NCBI GenBank assembly: GCA_021775855.1 | Contig: JAJFGZ010000020.1 | Span: forward strand, 1-56,185 | From: Hyphomicrobiales bacterium | GTDB lineage: Bacteria > Pseudomonadota > Alphaproteobacteria > Rhizobiales > NORP267 | Direction of reading: 5' to 3' | Length of the DNA stretch: 56,185 nucleotides | Shown here: positions 16,926-25,960 of the stretch, one piece after another | Position numbering within the stretch: position 1 is the stretch's first letter | Layout of the letters: each line of letters opens with the position of its first letter | Notes under the pieces: generated by a model | The model's database searches: none | Told to the model about the DNA's origin: nothing | What the model saw: only the letters and a program-made list of their open reading frames with translations | Translations under genes and position numbers: made by a program

Positions 16926-17813
16926 ATGGCCAGAAATTTTCGCCCTCGGCGCAGCGTTCTCTATATGCCGGGCTCCAACGCGCGGGTTCTGGAAAAGGCC
17001 AGGGGACTGGAAGCCGACACCCTGATTCTTGATCTGGAGGATGCGGTATCGCCGGACCAGAAAGAGATCGCGCGGGCGCAGGTTGTGGCAGCCCTCACTG
17101 AGGGCGGGTACGGCAACCGCGAACTTGTTGTCCGGATCAACGGGCTCGATTCGCCCTGGGGCCGGGACGATCTGGCGGCGGCGGTTGAAGCCGGGCCGGA
17201 CGCTATTTTGGTGCCAAAGGTGAGCCATGGCGCCGACATCGGGCTGGCCGAGGGTTTGATGGCAAAGGCAGGTGCGCCGTCGTCCTTGAAACTCTGGGTT
17301 ATGATGGAGACCCCGCTCGCCATGCTGAATGCCGGCGAGATTGCCCATGAGGCCGGGCGTGCCGACGCGAGGCTCGCGTGCTTTGTCATGGGGACCAACG
17401 ATCTCGCCAAGGAAACTGGCGCGAGCCTTGCCGGCGACCGCGACGGTATGCTGGCATGGCTCTCGATGTCGGTCGCCGCCGCGAAGGCTTACGGGCTCGA
17501 TATCATTGACGGGGTTTTCAACGATTTTCGCGACGAAGCCGGATTCCAGGCAGAGGCCGAACAGGGCGCCCGGCTCGGTATGGATGGCAAAACGCTGATC
17601 CATCCGGGGCAACTCGAGCCAGCCAACGAAGTATTTTCGCCGACAGAAGACGAGATTTCATGGGCGCGGGAGATCATCGCGGCGTTTGCGTTGCCGGAGA
17701 ATACGGGCAAGGGGGTGATCACGGTCGACGGCCGGATGGTTGAATTGCTCCATGCCGACATGGCGCGGCGGACCGTCGCCATCGCCGACGCGATCAAAGC
17801 CCTTCAATCCTGA
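16926..17813 (+). CDS. CoA-ester lyase of the HpcH/HpaI (CitE-like) family
   Basis: TIM-barrel, Mg-dependent lyase acting on beta-hydroxyacyl-CoA esters. The start is ATG 16926 (295 residues) after GGAAGAG. Motifs: RRSVLYMPGSNARVLEKA, LILDLEDAVSPDQK (metal-binding Glu/Asp), VVRINGLDSPWG, MMETPLAML and FVMGTNDLAKE. It is closer to CitE-like proteins (malyl-CoA thioesterase, citramalyl-CoA lyase, beta-methylmalyl-CoA lyase) than to large citrate lyase beta subunits. Its 3' neighbour is a mesaconyl-CoA hydratase-like gene starting 10 bases later. The pair therefore probably acts in sequence on methylmalyl-CoA (ethylmalonyl-CoA pathway) or citramalyl-CoA. The exact substrate needs biochemistry. 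Confidence 0.88.
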   Translation: MARNFRPRRSVLYMPGSNARVLEKARGLEADTLILDLEDAVSPDQKEIARAQVVAALTEGGYGNRELVVRINGLDSPWGRDDLAAAVEAGPDAILVPKVSHGADIGLAEGLMAKAGAPSSLKLWVMMETPLAMLNAGEIAHEAGRADARLACFVMGTNDLAKETGASLAGDRDGMLAWLSMSVAAAKAYGLDIIDGVFNDFRDEAGFQAEAEQGARLGMDGKTLIHPGQLEPANEVFSPTEDEISWAREIIAAFALPENTGKGVITVDGRMVELLHADMARRTVAIADAIKALQS

Positions 17814-17823
17814 GAGTGATCCA

Positions 17824-18879
17824 ATGACCAAAACCAATCCAGGCAGTTTTTTCGAGGATTTCGCGGTCGGACAGGAAATCCGCCACGCCACCCCGCGCAC
17901 TGTCACTAACGGCGACGTCGCGCTGTACACCGCTCTGTTCGGGTCCAGGTTCCCGGTCCAGTCGTCGGAGGCTCTTGCCCATGATCTCGGCTACGGACAC
18001 GCGCCGGTGGACGATGTGCTGGTGTTTCATATCGTGTTCGGCAAGACCGTGCCGGATATATCCCTCAACGCAGTAGCCAATCTTGGCTACGCTGAATGCC
18101 GGTTCCTGGTCCCGGTTGCCTGCGGCGATACGCTCAATGCGGTCTCCGAGGTGATCGGCCTGCGTGAAAATTCTTCCCGCAAGACGGGGGTCGTTTACGT
18201 GCGCACATCAGGCTTCAACCAGCACGGCGACAAGGTGCTTGAATATGTCCGCTGGGTCATGATCCGCAAACGCGATTTCGCCAACCCAGCACCTGAAGAA
18301 GTCATCCCGCATCTGGCCAAGCAATTGTCCGTTGATACTCTGGGAGACGCGATCCCCGTGCTTGATTTGAAAAAGTACGAAACCTGGATGTCCGGTTCGG
18401 AGAATTACTGGGAGCATTACGAGGTCGGCGAAAAGATCGATCACGTGGACGGCGTGACCGTCGAGGAGGCCGAGCAGCAGATGGCGACGCGGCTCTACCA
18501 GAACAGCGCTAAGGTGCATTTCAACCTGTTCGAACAAAAGGACGACCGGTTCGGGCGGCGGCTGATCTATGGCGGGCACGTGATTTCGCTGGCCCGCGCT
18601 TTGTCGTTTAACGGGCTCGGCAACGCGCTCCACATCATGGCGATTAATGGTGGGCGGCATATTGCGCCTTTGTTTGGCGGCGATACGGTTTTTGCCTGGT
18701 CGGAGATAATCGACAGGGCCGAGATGCCGGGGCGCGACGAAATCGGGGCGCTCAGGATCCGCACGATCGCCACCAAGGATTTGCCTTGTGCTGAATTCCC
18801 TGGCCCGATTGAAGGGGGGTATACGGAAGGGGTTATCCTTGACCTCGACTATTGGGTCGCGATGATTCGAAAGGGATGA
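17824..18879 (+). CDS. MaoC-family double-hotdog dehydratase, probably mesaconyl-CoA hydratase
   Basis: The 351-residue protein begins MTKTNPGSFFEDFAVGQEIRH at ATG 17824; 28 further in-frame codons upstream lie inside the lyase gene and are not used. Two hotdog domains are visible: an N-terminal FAVGQEI... half and a C-terminal half with YEVGEKIDH and YGGHVISLARALSFNGL (substrate/active-site helix). Length and neighbours match Mch/MeaC, which interconverts mesaconyl-CoA and beta-methylmalyl-CoA in the ethylmalonyl-CoA pathway. Itaconyl-CoA hydratase is an alternative. It is co-transcribed with the upstream CoA-ester lyase. Confidence 0.85.
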   Translation: MTKTNPGSFFEDFAVGQEIRHATPRTVTNGDVALYTALFGSRFPVQSSEALAHDLGYGHAPVDDVLVFHIVFGKTVPDISLNAVANLGYAECRFLVPVACGDTLNAVSEVIGLRENSSRKTGVVYVRTSGFNQHGDKVLEYVRWVMIRKRDFANPAPEEVIPHLAKQLSVDTLGDAIPVLDLKKYETWMSGSENYWEHYEVGEKIDHVDGVTVEEAEQQMATRLYQNSAKVHFNLFEQKDDRFGRRLIYGGHVISLARALSFNGLGNALHIMAINGGRHIAPLFGGDTVFAWSEIIDRAEMPGRDEIGALRIRTIATKDLPCAEFPGPIEGGYTEGVILDLDYWVAMIRKG

Positions 18880-18997
18880 AATACAACTGATTCTGGCAAC
18901 AGATCATTGAAGCCTGGTCCGATTGCGTTTTCGTTTTCCGCTCTGTAGAACGAGGGAAGGCAAAGAAACGAATTTCCTCGATTCGGGAGGCTGACAT

Positions 18998-19405
18998 ATG
19001 TCCGGTCAATCTGCTTCAGATAACCGACCCCTTTCCCCTCATCTCCAGATTTATAAACCGATTTTAACGATGGTCATGTCCATCGTCCACCGCATTACCG
19101 GGGTGGCGCTCTATTTTGGAACGCTGTTGCTGGTCTGGTGGTTGATGGCGGCGGCGAGCGGCCCGGCCTATTTCGACTATGTCAACGGATTTTTCGCCAA
19201 CTGGTTCGGCCGGCTGGTTCTGTTCGGCTATACCTGGACGCTGCTGCATCACATGCTCGGCGGCCTGCGTCATTTCCTGTGGGACGTGGGCAAAGGCTTC
19301 AGCGAACGTTCGCGCAACGGTCTGGCGAAACTGTCTTTGGCCGGGTCAGTCCTCCTGACCATTCTGGTCTGGGTTATTGCTTACTGGGCGAGGGGGAGCT
19401 TCTAG
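18998..19405 (+). CDS. sdhC: Succinate dehydrogenase cytochrome b556 subunit
   Basis: Membrane anchor and heme-binding subunit of complex II. The 135-residue protein has the SdhC signature RPLSPHLQIYKPILTMVMSI followed by HRITGVALYFG (TM1), TM2 with LHHMLGGLRHFLWD carrying the heme-ligand His, and TM3 (LSLAGSVLLTILVWVIAYW). The ATG is preceded by a strong GGGAGG ribosome site. It opens the sdhCDA-lipoprotein-sdhB cluster and ends directly at the sdhD start. Confidence 0.97.
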   Translation: MSGQSASDNRPLSPHLQIYKPILTMVMSIVHRITGVALYFGTLLLVWWLMAAASGPAYFDYVNGFFANWFGRLVLFGYTWTLLHHMLGGLRHFLWDVGKGFSERSRNGLAKLSLAGSVLLTILVWVIAYWARGSF

Positions 19406-19786
19406 ATGAACATGCGCACACCCATGAGCCGGGTCCGCGGGCTCGGATCGGCCAAAGACGGTACCACGCATTTCTGGCGCCAGCGGATCACCGCGATTGC
19501 CAATCTGCCACTGGTCATTCTCTTTCTGATTTTGGTGATCACCATGGTCGGTGCGTCACACGGGCAGGTGGCCGCTTTACTTGGCTCGCCGATGGTTGCG
19601 ATCCTGGTGTTGTTCGGGATCGCAAGCGTCACCACCCACATGTGGCTCGGCATGCAGGTGGTGATCGAAGACTATATTCATGGTGAAGGGGCGAAAATCC
19701 TGCTGCTGATCAGCAACGGATTTTTCTGTGCTTTTGTCGGTTTGAGCGCGGCCTTTGCGCTCCTCAAAATCAGCTTTGGGGGTTAG
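19406..19786 (+). CDS. sdhD: Succinate dehydrogenase membrane anchor subunit
   Basis: Second membrane subunit of complex II, 126 residues with three hydrophobic helices ([16 protein letters not shown]; a second around [20 protein letters not shown]; a third [18 protein letters not shown]). The N-terminal [20 protein letters not shown] is the usual alphaproteobacterial SdhD start. [13 protein letters not shown] holds the expected quinone/heme-proximal region. Start and stop abut sdhC and sdhA. Confidence 0.95.
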   Translation: MNMRTPMSRVRGLGSAKDGTTHFWRQRITAIANLPLVILFLILVITMVGASHGQVAALLGSPMVAILVLFGIASVTTHMWLGMQVVIEDYIHGEGAKILLLISNGFFCAFVGLSAAFALLKISFGG

Positions 19787-19790
19787 CCCG

Positions 19791-21611
19791 GTGGCAGCCT
19801 ACGATATTGTCCATCACGAATTCGACGTTGTTGTTGTCGGCGCCGGTGGCGCCGGATTGCGGGCGACCCTCGGCATGGCCGAGCAGGGTTTGAGAACCGC
19901 CTGCCTGTCGAAGGTTTTCCCGACCCGTTCGCACACCGTCGCGGCGCAGGGCGGGATCGCCGCCTCGCTTTCCAATATGGGCGAGGATAACTGGCAGTGG
20001 CATATGTACGACACGGTCAAAGGGTCCGACTGGCTCGGTGACAATGATGCCATGGAATATATGGCGCGCGAGGCACCAAAGGCGGTCTACGAACTGGAGC
20101 ATTACGGGGTGCCGTTTTCGCGCACCGAAGAGGGCAAGATTTACCAGCGCCCGTTCGGCGGTCACATGATGAATTTCGGCGACGGACCGCCGGTGCAGCG
20201 CACCTGCGCCGCGGCCGACCGGACCGGGCACGCCATGCTGCACACGCTCTATGGCCAGTCGGTGCGCCATAACGCGGAATTCTATATCGAGTATTTTGCC
20301 ATCGATCTGGTGATGGACGGAGATACCTGCACCGGGGTGGTCGCGTGGAATCTCGACGACGGCACGATCCATTGTTTCAATGCCAAGATGGTGGTGTTGG
20401 CAACGGGGGGTTACGGCCGGGCCTATTTCTCTTGCACCTCGGCGCATACATGCACGGGGGATGGCAACGGCATGGTGTCGCGGGCCGGGTTGCCGCTCCA
20501 GGATATGGAGTTCGTGCAGTTTCACCCGACCGGAATTTACGGCGCCGGCTGCCTGATCACCGAAGGTGCGCGTGGCGAAGGCGGCTACCTAGCCAATTCC
20601 GAAGGCGAGCGGTTCATGGAACGTTACGCGCCATCGGCGAAAGACCTGGCGTCTCGCGACGTGGTGTCGCGCTGCATCACGATTGAAATCCACGAAGGGC
20701 GCGGCGTTGGCCCCAACAAGGATCATATTTTTCTCCATCTGGATCATCTTGATCCGGCAACGCTGGCGGAGCGGTTGCCTGGCATTTCGGAGTCGGCGCG
20801 AATTTTCTCCGGGGTCGATCTGACCAAGGAACCGATCCCGGTTTTGCCCACCGTGCATTACAATATGGGCGGCATCCCGACCAATTACTGGGGCGAGGTC
20901 AAGAACCCCACGGCGAAATCTCCCGACAGGGTGGTTCCCGGACTGATGGCTGTCGGAGAGGCAGCCTGCACGTCTGTCCATGGTGCCAATCGGCTTGGTT
21001 CGAACTCGCTGATCGATCTGGTGGTGTTTGGCCGTGCGTCGGCCATTCGCGCCGGTGAGGTGGTGGACCGGGATGCCCAGGCACCGCGCGCCACCGGGGA
21101 CGTGCTCGCGAAAATCCTCGACCGGTTCGATGACCTCCGCCACGCCAATGGCGGCTCGCCGACTGCCCAGGTGCGGCTCAATATGCAGAAAATCATGCAA
21201 GAAGACGCCGCCGTGTTCCGGACCCAGGAATCGCTTGCCCAGGGGTGCAAACGTATTTCGGCAGCCTGGAAAGACCTGTCGGATCTGAAAGTATCCGACA
21301 ATTCGATGATCTGGAATTCAGACCTCGTGGAAACGCTGGAGCTTGAAAACCTGATGGCCTGCGCCACCACTACGGTTCACGGCGCCGAAGCGCGCAAGGA
21401 AAGCCGTGGTGCGCATGCCCGCGAAGATTTCAAGGAAGGCGCCTTTTCGGGACGCGACGACAAGAACTGGCGCAAGCACACGCTCGCCCATGTGAACGAC
21501 ACGGGCAAGGTCAAGCTTGATTACGTACCGGTACGTACCAAACTTTTAACCAAGCCATCAGAGGGCGGTATTGACCCCAAGAAAATTGCTCCGAAGGCGC
21601 GCGTATATTGA
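19791..21611 (+). CDS. sdhA: Succinate dehydrogenase flavoprotein subunit
   Basis: Catalytic subunit oxidising succinate to fumarate with covalent FAD. The best start is GTG 19791 (606 residues, [22 protein letters not shown]), 4 bases after the sdhD stop; a TTG at 19755 would lie within sdhD. Motifs: [20 protein letters not shown], the FAD-attachment His in [42 protein letters not shown] (split here by the usual turns), the catalytic Arg region in [20 protein letters not shown], and C-terminal [17 protein letters not shown]. The stop TGA overlaps the ATG of the following lipoprotein gene. Confidence 0.97.
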   Translation: MAAYDIVHHEFDVVVVGAGGAGLRATLGMAEQGLRTACLSKVFPTRSHTVAAQGGIAASLSNMGEDNWQWHMYDTVKGSDWLGDNDAMEYMAREAPKAVYELEHYGVPFSRTEEGKIYQRPFGGHMMNFGDGPPVQRTCAAADRTGHAMLHTLYGQSVRHNAEFYIEYFAIDLVMDGDTCTGVVAWNLDDGTIHCFNAKMVVLATGGYGRAYFSCTSAHTCTGDGNGMVSRAGLPLQDMEFVQFHPTGIYGAGCLITEGARGEGGYLANSEGERFMERYAPSAKDLASRDVVSRCITIEIHEGRGVGPNKDHIFLHLDHLDPATLAERLPGISESARIFSGVDLTKEPIPVLPTVHYNMGGIPTNYWGEVKNPTAKSPDRVVPGLMAVGEAACTSVHGANRLGSNSLIDLVVFGRASAIRAGEVVDRDAQAPRATGDVLAKILDRFDDLRHANGGSPTAQVRLNMQKIMQEDAAVFRTQESLAQGCKRISAAWKDLSDLKVSDNSMIWNSDLVETLELENLMACATTTVHGAEARKESRGAHAREDFKEGAFSGRDDKNWRKHTLAHVNDTGKVKLDYVPVRTKLLTKPSEGGIDPKKIAPKARVY

Positions 21612-22132
21612 TGGAGGAGGAGAATAGTCACCGGCGGCGCAGGGTTGTATGTTCGGGTATTGCCACGTGTTTTATCACCCTGATGTTGGTCGCGTGCAGT
21701 ACGGACGAGAGCAACAAAACGCGGGTTGAAACTTGGGAGGTTCGCCGGACCCGGGTTGGTGACGGGCCAGCGGAGACCACGCGAACCCACGAGGTGGATT
21801 ATGAAAAAATCCAACGCGTACCGGAACAGGATATTGCAGGTTTCTGGGTCCTTTCCGACGATTTTGATCGGACGTGTCTTATTGATTTAAAGATTTTTGG
21901 TGGTGATGAGGGGACGCGGTCTGCAGAATCCACCACGGAATGCGCCAACGGCATGCGTAATCTGGCGGTCTGGCGATTTGTTGATGAGGTAGAGCCAAGG
22001 ATTGAAATTTTCGACGCGGGCGGAAAACTGATTGGAAGCTTCACGCAAAATACGGAACGAGATTATTCAGGAACATTTTCGTTGACGACTGAGCAGGTTG
22101 TTAACGCGCGGATTGTTAAATTTTCCGAATAG
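21611..22132 (+). CDS. Lipoprotein with Inh (AprI-like) protease-inhibitor fold, inside the sdh operon
   Basis: A 173-residue exported lipoprotein. An Arg-rich n-region (HRRRRVV) and a hydrophobic core lead to a lipobox LVAC with C29 as the lipidated residue. The mature part (about residues 75-173) shows the Inh pattern: AGFWVLSDD, CLIDL, a second cysteine in TTEC about 20 residues later, VWRF, IEIFDAGGKLIGSF, and YSGTF near the end. The known family binds metalloproteases such as serralysin in the periplasm, but many members have no tested function. It starts within the sdhA stop (TGATG) and lies before sdhB, so it is in the operon. A link to SDH is inferred only from position. Confidence 0.85.
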   Translation: MEEENSHRRRRVVCSGIATCFITLMLVACSTDESNKTRVETWEVRRTRVGDGPAETTRTHEVDYEKIQRVPEQDIAGFWVLSDDFDRTCLIDLKIFGGDEGTRSAESTTECANGMRNLAVWRFVDEVEPRIEIFDAGGKLIGSFTQNTERDYSGTFSLTTEQVVNARIVKFSE

Positions 22133-22217
22133 CATGTGGATATGATGCGACATAAATCACCCCTTTCAGATTTTGTTGGTGACGAGCGAATAGCGACAAA
22201 AGCGGAGACCGGATTTA

Positions 22218-22997
22218 ATGGTTGAACTTACACTCCCTAAAAATTCCCGGATCGAAAAGGGCCAGTCCTGGCCGAGGCCCGCCGGTACCGGTAATATCCG
22301 TGAAGTACAGATCTACCGCTGGAACCCCGACGATGGAAAAAACCCGCGGGTCGACACCTATTATATTGATCTGGACGATTGCGGGCCGATGATCCTCGAC
22401 GGCCTGATCAAGATCAAGAACGAGATCGACCCGACATTGACCTTCCGCCGGTCCTGCCGGGAAGGGATTTGCGGGTCGTGTGCCATGAATATCGACGGCA
22501 CCAACACGCTGGCCTGCACCAAGGGGTTTAACGAGGTCAACGGCACAGTCAAAATTTATCCGCTGCCGCACCAACCGGTGGTGAAAGACCTGATTCCCGA
22601 TCTCACTAACTTTTTTGCCCAGCACGCCTCCATCGAACCCTGGCTGAAAACCTCCTCGCCGCAGCCCCAGACCGAATGGTTGCAGAGCCACGAGGATCGA
22701 CAAAAACTCGACGGTCTGTACGAGTGTATCCTGTGCGCCTGCTGCTCCACTTCGTGTCCGAGTTACTGGTGGAATTCGGACCGGTATCTGGGACCAGCTG
22801 TCTTGCTGCAGGCCTATCGCTGGCTCGCAGACAGCCGCGATGAGGCAACCGGTGAACGGTTAGACAACCTGGAAGACCCGTTCCGGCTCTACCGGTGCCA
22901 CACCATTTTGAATTGCGTCCAGGCCTGCCCCAAAGGGTTGAACCCCGCCAAGGCGATTGCCGAGATTAAAAAATTGATGGTGGAACGGCGCTACTAA
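22218..22997 (+). CDS. sdhB: Succinate dehydrogenase iron-sulfur subunit
   Basis: Electron-transfer subunit of complex II with three Fe-S clusters. In the 259-residue protein the [2Fe-2S] ligands are in [13 protein letters not shown] plus the later ACTKGF, and the [4Fe-4S] and [3Fe-4S] ligands are in [16 protein letters not shown] and [21 protein letters not shown]. The N-terminal region [14 protein letters not shown] is standard. It is separated from sdhA by the lipoprotein gene plus an 85-base spacer, so it could have its own ribosome-binding or promoter element. Confidence 0.98.
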   Translation: MVELTLPKNSRIEKGQSWPRPAGTGNIREVQIYRWNPDDGKNPRVDTYYIDLDDCGPMILDGLIKIKNEIDPTLTFRRSCREGICGSCAMNIDGTNTLACTKGFNEVNGTVKIYPLPHQPVVKDLIPDLTNFFAQHASIEPWLKTSSPQPQTEWLQSHEDRQKLDGLYECILCACCSTSCPSYWWNSDRYLGPAVLLQAYRWLADSRDEATGERLDNLEDPFRLYRCHTILNCVQACPKGLNPAKAIAEIKKLMVERRY

Positions 22998-23034
22998 AGC
23001 CTGATTTTGAATGCAGGGTTGCCCGGATTGATGC

Positions 23035-23070
23035 GGGGCGGTAACGTCCGCTCCGGATTTGAGTTTTGTA
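23035..23070 (+). terminator. Possible terminator after sdhB
   Basis: GGGGCGG (23035-23041) pairs with CCGCTCC (23048-23054) over 7 bp with one G-U and a 6-base loop. The downstream sequence is moderately T-rich (GGATTTGAGTTTTG) but without an uninterrupted T run. It is well placed to end the sdh transcript before mmsA. Confidence 0.4.
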
Positions 23071-23194
23071 TGATCCGGATGGATCAGACGGACACTCTAA
23101 TAATTTTTCATAGCGCAAAGTCGCTGCGGGTCGGTTTATTGCGATCCAGATCCAGCATTAAACAGTCACCGCGCTGGCGGATGGGAGAAAATTC

Positions 23195-24694
23195 ATGACA
23201 CGAGCAATTGGCCATTTCATCGGCGGCAAGGAAGTGGCGGGAACGGGCGGTCGGACAGCCGATATTTTCGACCCCAATACCGGCGAAGTTCAAGCCCAGG
23301 TCGCGCTGGCAAGTGCTGCCGAGACCCACGCTGCGATCGCCAATGCGGCTGCTGCGCAACCCGCATGGGCCGCACAAAATCCCCAGGTGCGGGCGCGCGT
23401 CATGTTCAAATTTCTGCAACTCGCGACCGACGCCAAGGACGAATTGGCAAAACTTCTTTCTAGCGAACACGGCAAAACCGTACCCGATGCGCATGGCGAT
23501 GTGCAGCGCGGACTTGAGGTGGTGGAATTTGTCTGTGGCGTGCCGCATTTGCTGAAGGGTGAATATACAGAATCCGCCGGGCCGGGGATCGACATGTATT
23601 CCATGCGCCAGCCCCTCGGCGTGGCCGCCGGCATTACGCCGTTCAACTTCCCGGCTATGGTGCCGCTCTGGAAACTGGCGCCGGCGATTGCCTGCGGAAA
23701 TGCTTTTATTCTGAAGCCTTCCGAGCGCGACCCATCGGTGCCGATGCGGATTGCTGAATTGTTCATGAAAGCGGGCCTCCCGGCTGGCATCCTGAATGTC
23801 GTCAACGGCGACAAGGAAGCGGTTGATGCGATCCTGGCCGATCCAGAGGTCAAGGCGGTGGGTTTTGTCGGCTCGACGCCGATTGCGGAATATATTTACA
23901 CGACCGGATGCGCCAACGGCAAACGCGTCCAGTGTTTTGGTGGTGCCAAGAACCACATGATCATCATGCCCGACGCCGATCTGGATCAGGCTGCGGATGC
24001 GCTGATCGGGGCGGGGTACGGGTCTGCCGGGGAACGCTGCATGGCGATTTCTGTCGCGGTCCCGGTTGGCGAGGAAACCGCTGATAAACTTGTTGAGAAA
24101 CTGATGCCTCGGGTCGAATCACTTAAAATCGGTCCGTCCCATGACGCCGACGCGGATTTTGGTCCGGTTGTCACCAAGCAGGCGATGGACCGGGTCAAGG
24201 GGTATATCGAAGACGGCGTTGCGGCGGGTGCCGACCTGATAGTGGATGGTCGCAACTTTGTCATGCAGGGTTACGAGAATGGTTTCTTCGTTGGCGGTTG
24301 CCTGTTCGACAACGTCACCACCGACATGAATATTTACCGGGAGGAGATTTTTGGCCCGGTCCTTTCGGTCGTTCGCTCGAATTCTTACGAAGAGGCGCTT
24401 GGTCTGGCCACTGACCACGAATACGGAAACGGGGTAGCTATCTATACCCGCGACGGGGATACGGCCCGGAATTTTGCAGACCGGGTCCAAGTGGGCATGG
24501 TCGGGATCAACGTGCCGATCCCGGTGCCGCTTGCCTACCATACATTCGGCGGTTGGAAGCGCTCCGGGTTTGGCGATCTGAACCAGCATGGTCCGGATTC
24601 GATCCGATTTTACACCAAGACCAAAACTGTGACGTCGCGTTGGCCAAGCGGAATAAAGGAAGGCGCGGAATTTTCGATCCCTACCATGGAATAA
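23195..24694 (+). CDS. mmsA: Methylmalonate-semialdehyde dehydrogenase (CoA-acylating)
   Basis: NAD- and CoA-dependent aldehyde dehydrogenase that turns methylmalonate or malonate semialdehyde into propionyl- or acetyl-CoA in valine, beta-alanine or inositol breakdown. It is 499 residues long. The catalytic cysteine is C282 in GSAGERCMAIS. The MMSDH subgroup marker CFGGAKNHMIIMPDADLD replaces the ELGGK motif of ordinary aldehyde dehydrogenases. NFPAMVPLWKLAPAIACGN and a C-terminal KRSGFGDLNQHGPDSIRFYT are also typical. It is alone after sdhB with a 197-base upstream gap. Propionyl-CoA from this step would enter the TCA genes around it through methylmalonyl-CoA. Confidence 0.95.
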   Translation: MTRAIGHFIGGKEVAGTGGRTADIFDPNTGEVQAQVALASAAETHAAIANAAAAQPAWAAQNPQVRARVMFKFLQLATDAKDELAKLLSSEHGKTVPDAHGDVQRGLEVVEFVCGVPHLLKGEYTESAGPGIDMYSMRQPLGVAAGITPFNFPAMVPLWKLAPAIACGNAFILKPSERDPSVPMRIAELFMKAGLPAGILNVVNGDKEAVDAILADPEVKAVGFVGSTPIAEYIYTTGCANGKRVQCFGGAKNHMIIMPDADLDQAADALIGAGYGSAGERCMAISVAVPVGEETADKLVEKLMPRVESLKIGPSHDADADFGPVVTKQAMDRVKGYIEDGVAAGADLIVDGRNFVMQGYENGFFVGGCLFDNVTTDMNIYREEIFGPVLSVVRSNSYEEALGLATDHEYGNGVAIYTRDGDTARNFADRVQVGMVGINVPIPVPLAYHTFGGWKRSGFGDLNQHGPDSIRFYTKTKTVTSRWPSGIKEGAEFSIPTME

Positions 24695-24776
24695 GAAAAA
24701 TTCCTGACCGAGGCATGAGCCCGGTTCCCAGCGTCGATTTTTTGCCAAAATTGCCGAATATGAGACGATTATCGGC

Positions 24777-24782
24777 TATAAT
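24777..24782 (+). promoter_or_regulatory. Candidate -10 box upstream of the exported lipoprotein gene
   Basis: A perfect TATAAT lies about 95 bases before ATG 24878, in a 183-base gap. TTGCCG at 24751-24756 could be its -35, but the 20-base spacing is longer than optimal. Confidence 0.3.
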
Positions 24783-24877
24783 CGCTTGGTGCTGTGTTGG
24801 TGGGTCCGGAAGCCGGCCTTAACTGAGTTTCCTGTTCTATATTGCGCGGGTGCGAAAATGTGTGATTTTGGGCTATT

Positions 24878-25807
24878 ATGCGGTTAATCCGACTATCTAC
24901 ATGTTTGGCAGGACTGACCCTTCTTGGCGCGTGCCAGGCGGGAGACAGTTTACTGTTGTCACCGGACCAGTCAGATAGTGGCGACCAGCAGCAGACGGCA
25001 CTCGGGCCGGTCCGCCCTCAGGACAATTCCCCCTCATTTCCTCAAAACCAGCGACCGGTCGAACATACAGCGACGGCGACAAGTTTAGCGCCGCCGACCG
25101 ACCTAGCGGTTGCATCGGGCAATCCATCACCCGGCAACGCTAACGTTCCAGCCGGTCCGACGCCCGATCCGGTTCAGGTGGCGTCCGGTGATCATCCAGA
25201 CGTAGCCCCCCCTCAAGGGGATGGTGGAACCGCCGGACAATCCGGTCCGGCCGCCAATCCGGTGCAGGTTGCCGGCAACGAACATCCTGATGAGGCCCCG
25301 CCACAGGGAGACGGCGGGGTTGTTGGTCAGGCCGGCACGGCCGGGTCAGATGGTCCGGCGCGCCAGGGCAGCCTTGCCCAGGCAGCGGGCGCCGGTCAGG
25401 CGGCCGAGGATAGCGATACGCGCGCGGTCATCCAGTCAGACGGGGGTCTTTTCGGGAGCCAGTTTCAGAGGCAGATGAATGCGTTTCGCGGCGGCGACCG
25501 GGTGCGCGTAAACAGCGATCTCGATGTGGATCCGGAAACATTTGTCGGGAACTGGAATCTGTCCGAAGAAGACGGTATGCGGACCTGTACGATAGGATTT
25601 GTTGCGCCTGAAAATGGCAATGGTGCCCAGGCAACTGGCGGTTGTTCGCCGGTCATTGGCGGGATCCAGTCCTGGGGCGTTTTTGGCGAAGATTTGTTGT
25701 TGCGGGATGCGCAGAATTCGGTTGTGGTGCGGCTCCGCCGGAGCGGCCAGGTCTGGGTCGGCTTTACCCTCCAGGCCGGGATCCCGGTTGTTCTCAGCCG
25801 CGGCTAA
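24878..25807 (+). CDS. Lipoprotein with Pro/Gly-rich repeat linker and C-terminal Inh-like domain
   Basis: A 309-residue exported lipoprotein. Its signal peptide has the lipobox LGAC with C19 lipidated. Residues 20-200 are a disordered Pro/Gly/Ala/Gln-rich linker containing two 30-residue direct repeats (98-127 and 128-157). The C terminus (about 220-309) shows the Inh/AprI pattern: FVGNWNLSEED, CTIGFV, a second Cys in TGGC, the tryptophan in QSWGVFG, and LLLRDAQNSVVVRL with WVGF near the end. The domain order (lipid anchor, spacer, small beta-barrel) suggests a sensor or inhibitor held away from the membrane. It is the second Inh-like lipoprotein in 3.3 kb. The partner protease, if any, is not in the window. 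Confidence 0.85.
   Translation: MRLIRLSTCLAGLTLLGACQAGDSLLLSPDQSDSGDQQQTALGPVRPQDNSPSFPQNQRPVEHTATATSLAPPTDLAVASGNPSPGNANVPAGPTPDPVQVASGDHPDVAPPQGDGGTAGQSGPAANPVQVAGNEHPDEAPPQGDGGVVGQAGTAGSDGPARQGSLAQAAGAGQAAEDSDTRAVIQSDGGLFGSQFQRQMNAFRGGDRVRVNSDLDVDPETFVGNWNLSEEDGMRTCTIGFVAPENGNGAQATGGCSPVIGGIQSWGVFGEDLLLRDAQNSVVVRLRRSGQVWVGFTLQAGIPVVLSRG
25169..25348 (+). repeat. Two-copy 90-bp in-frame repeat in the lipoprotein linker
   Basis: Two adjacent 90-base units (25169-25258 and 25259-25348) encode 30 residues each, beginning PVQVASGDHPDVAPPQGDGG and PVQVAGNEHPDEAPPQGDGG. The protein copies are alike but not identical and the DNA has diverged, so the duplication is not recent. Confidence 0.75.
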
Positions 25808-25822
25808 TTCCCATGCGTCCGG

Positions 25823-25850
25823 GAGATCAGTGATCTCTGTTTTCATTTTG
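25823..25850 (+). terminator. Intrinsic terminator after the Inh-like lipoprotein gene
   Basis: GAGATC and GATCTC form a 6-bp stem with a 3-base loop, followed by TGTTTTCATTTTG. It is the best intrinsic-terminator candidate in the window and lies 16 bases after the stop of the lipoprotein gene. Confidence 0.5.
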
Positions 25851-25890
25851 TTTACCACGATGGCCGTATACTGGTCACCCGATCAGTGGA

Positions 25891-25912
25891 GGCGCTTAGG
25901 CGCCGTATAAAT
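25891..25912 (+). promoter_or_regulatory. GC hairpin and TATAAA element before the small secreted-protein gene
   Basis: GGCGC-TTAG-GCGCC (25891-25904) is directly followed by TATAAAT (25906-25912), a good -10 match about 50 bases ahead of ATG 25961. No convincing -35 is present. The hairpin might be a regulator site overlapping the promoter. Confidence 0.3.
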
Positions 25913-25960
25913 AAAGGCTTTCAAGCCGGATGGTCCGAAGCGCCCCGTATGGAGTGCAAG

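Noticed and set aside
22998-23194. Extra gene between sdhB and mmsA
   Set aside because: The 63-codon reading at 23007 has no ribosome site and includes the hairpin at 23035; I treat the gap as non-coding.
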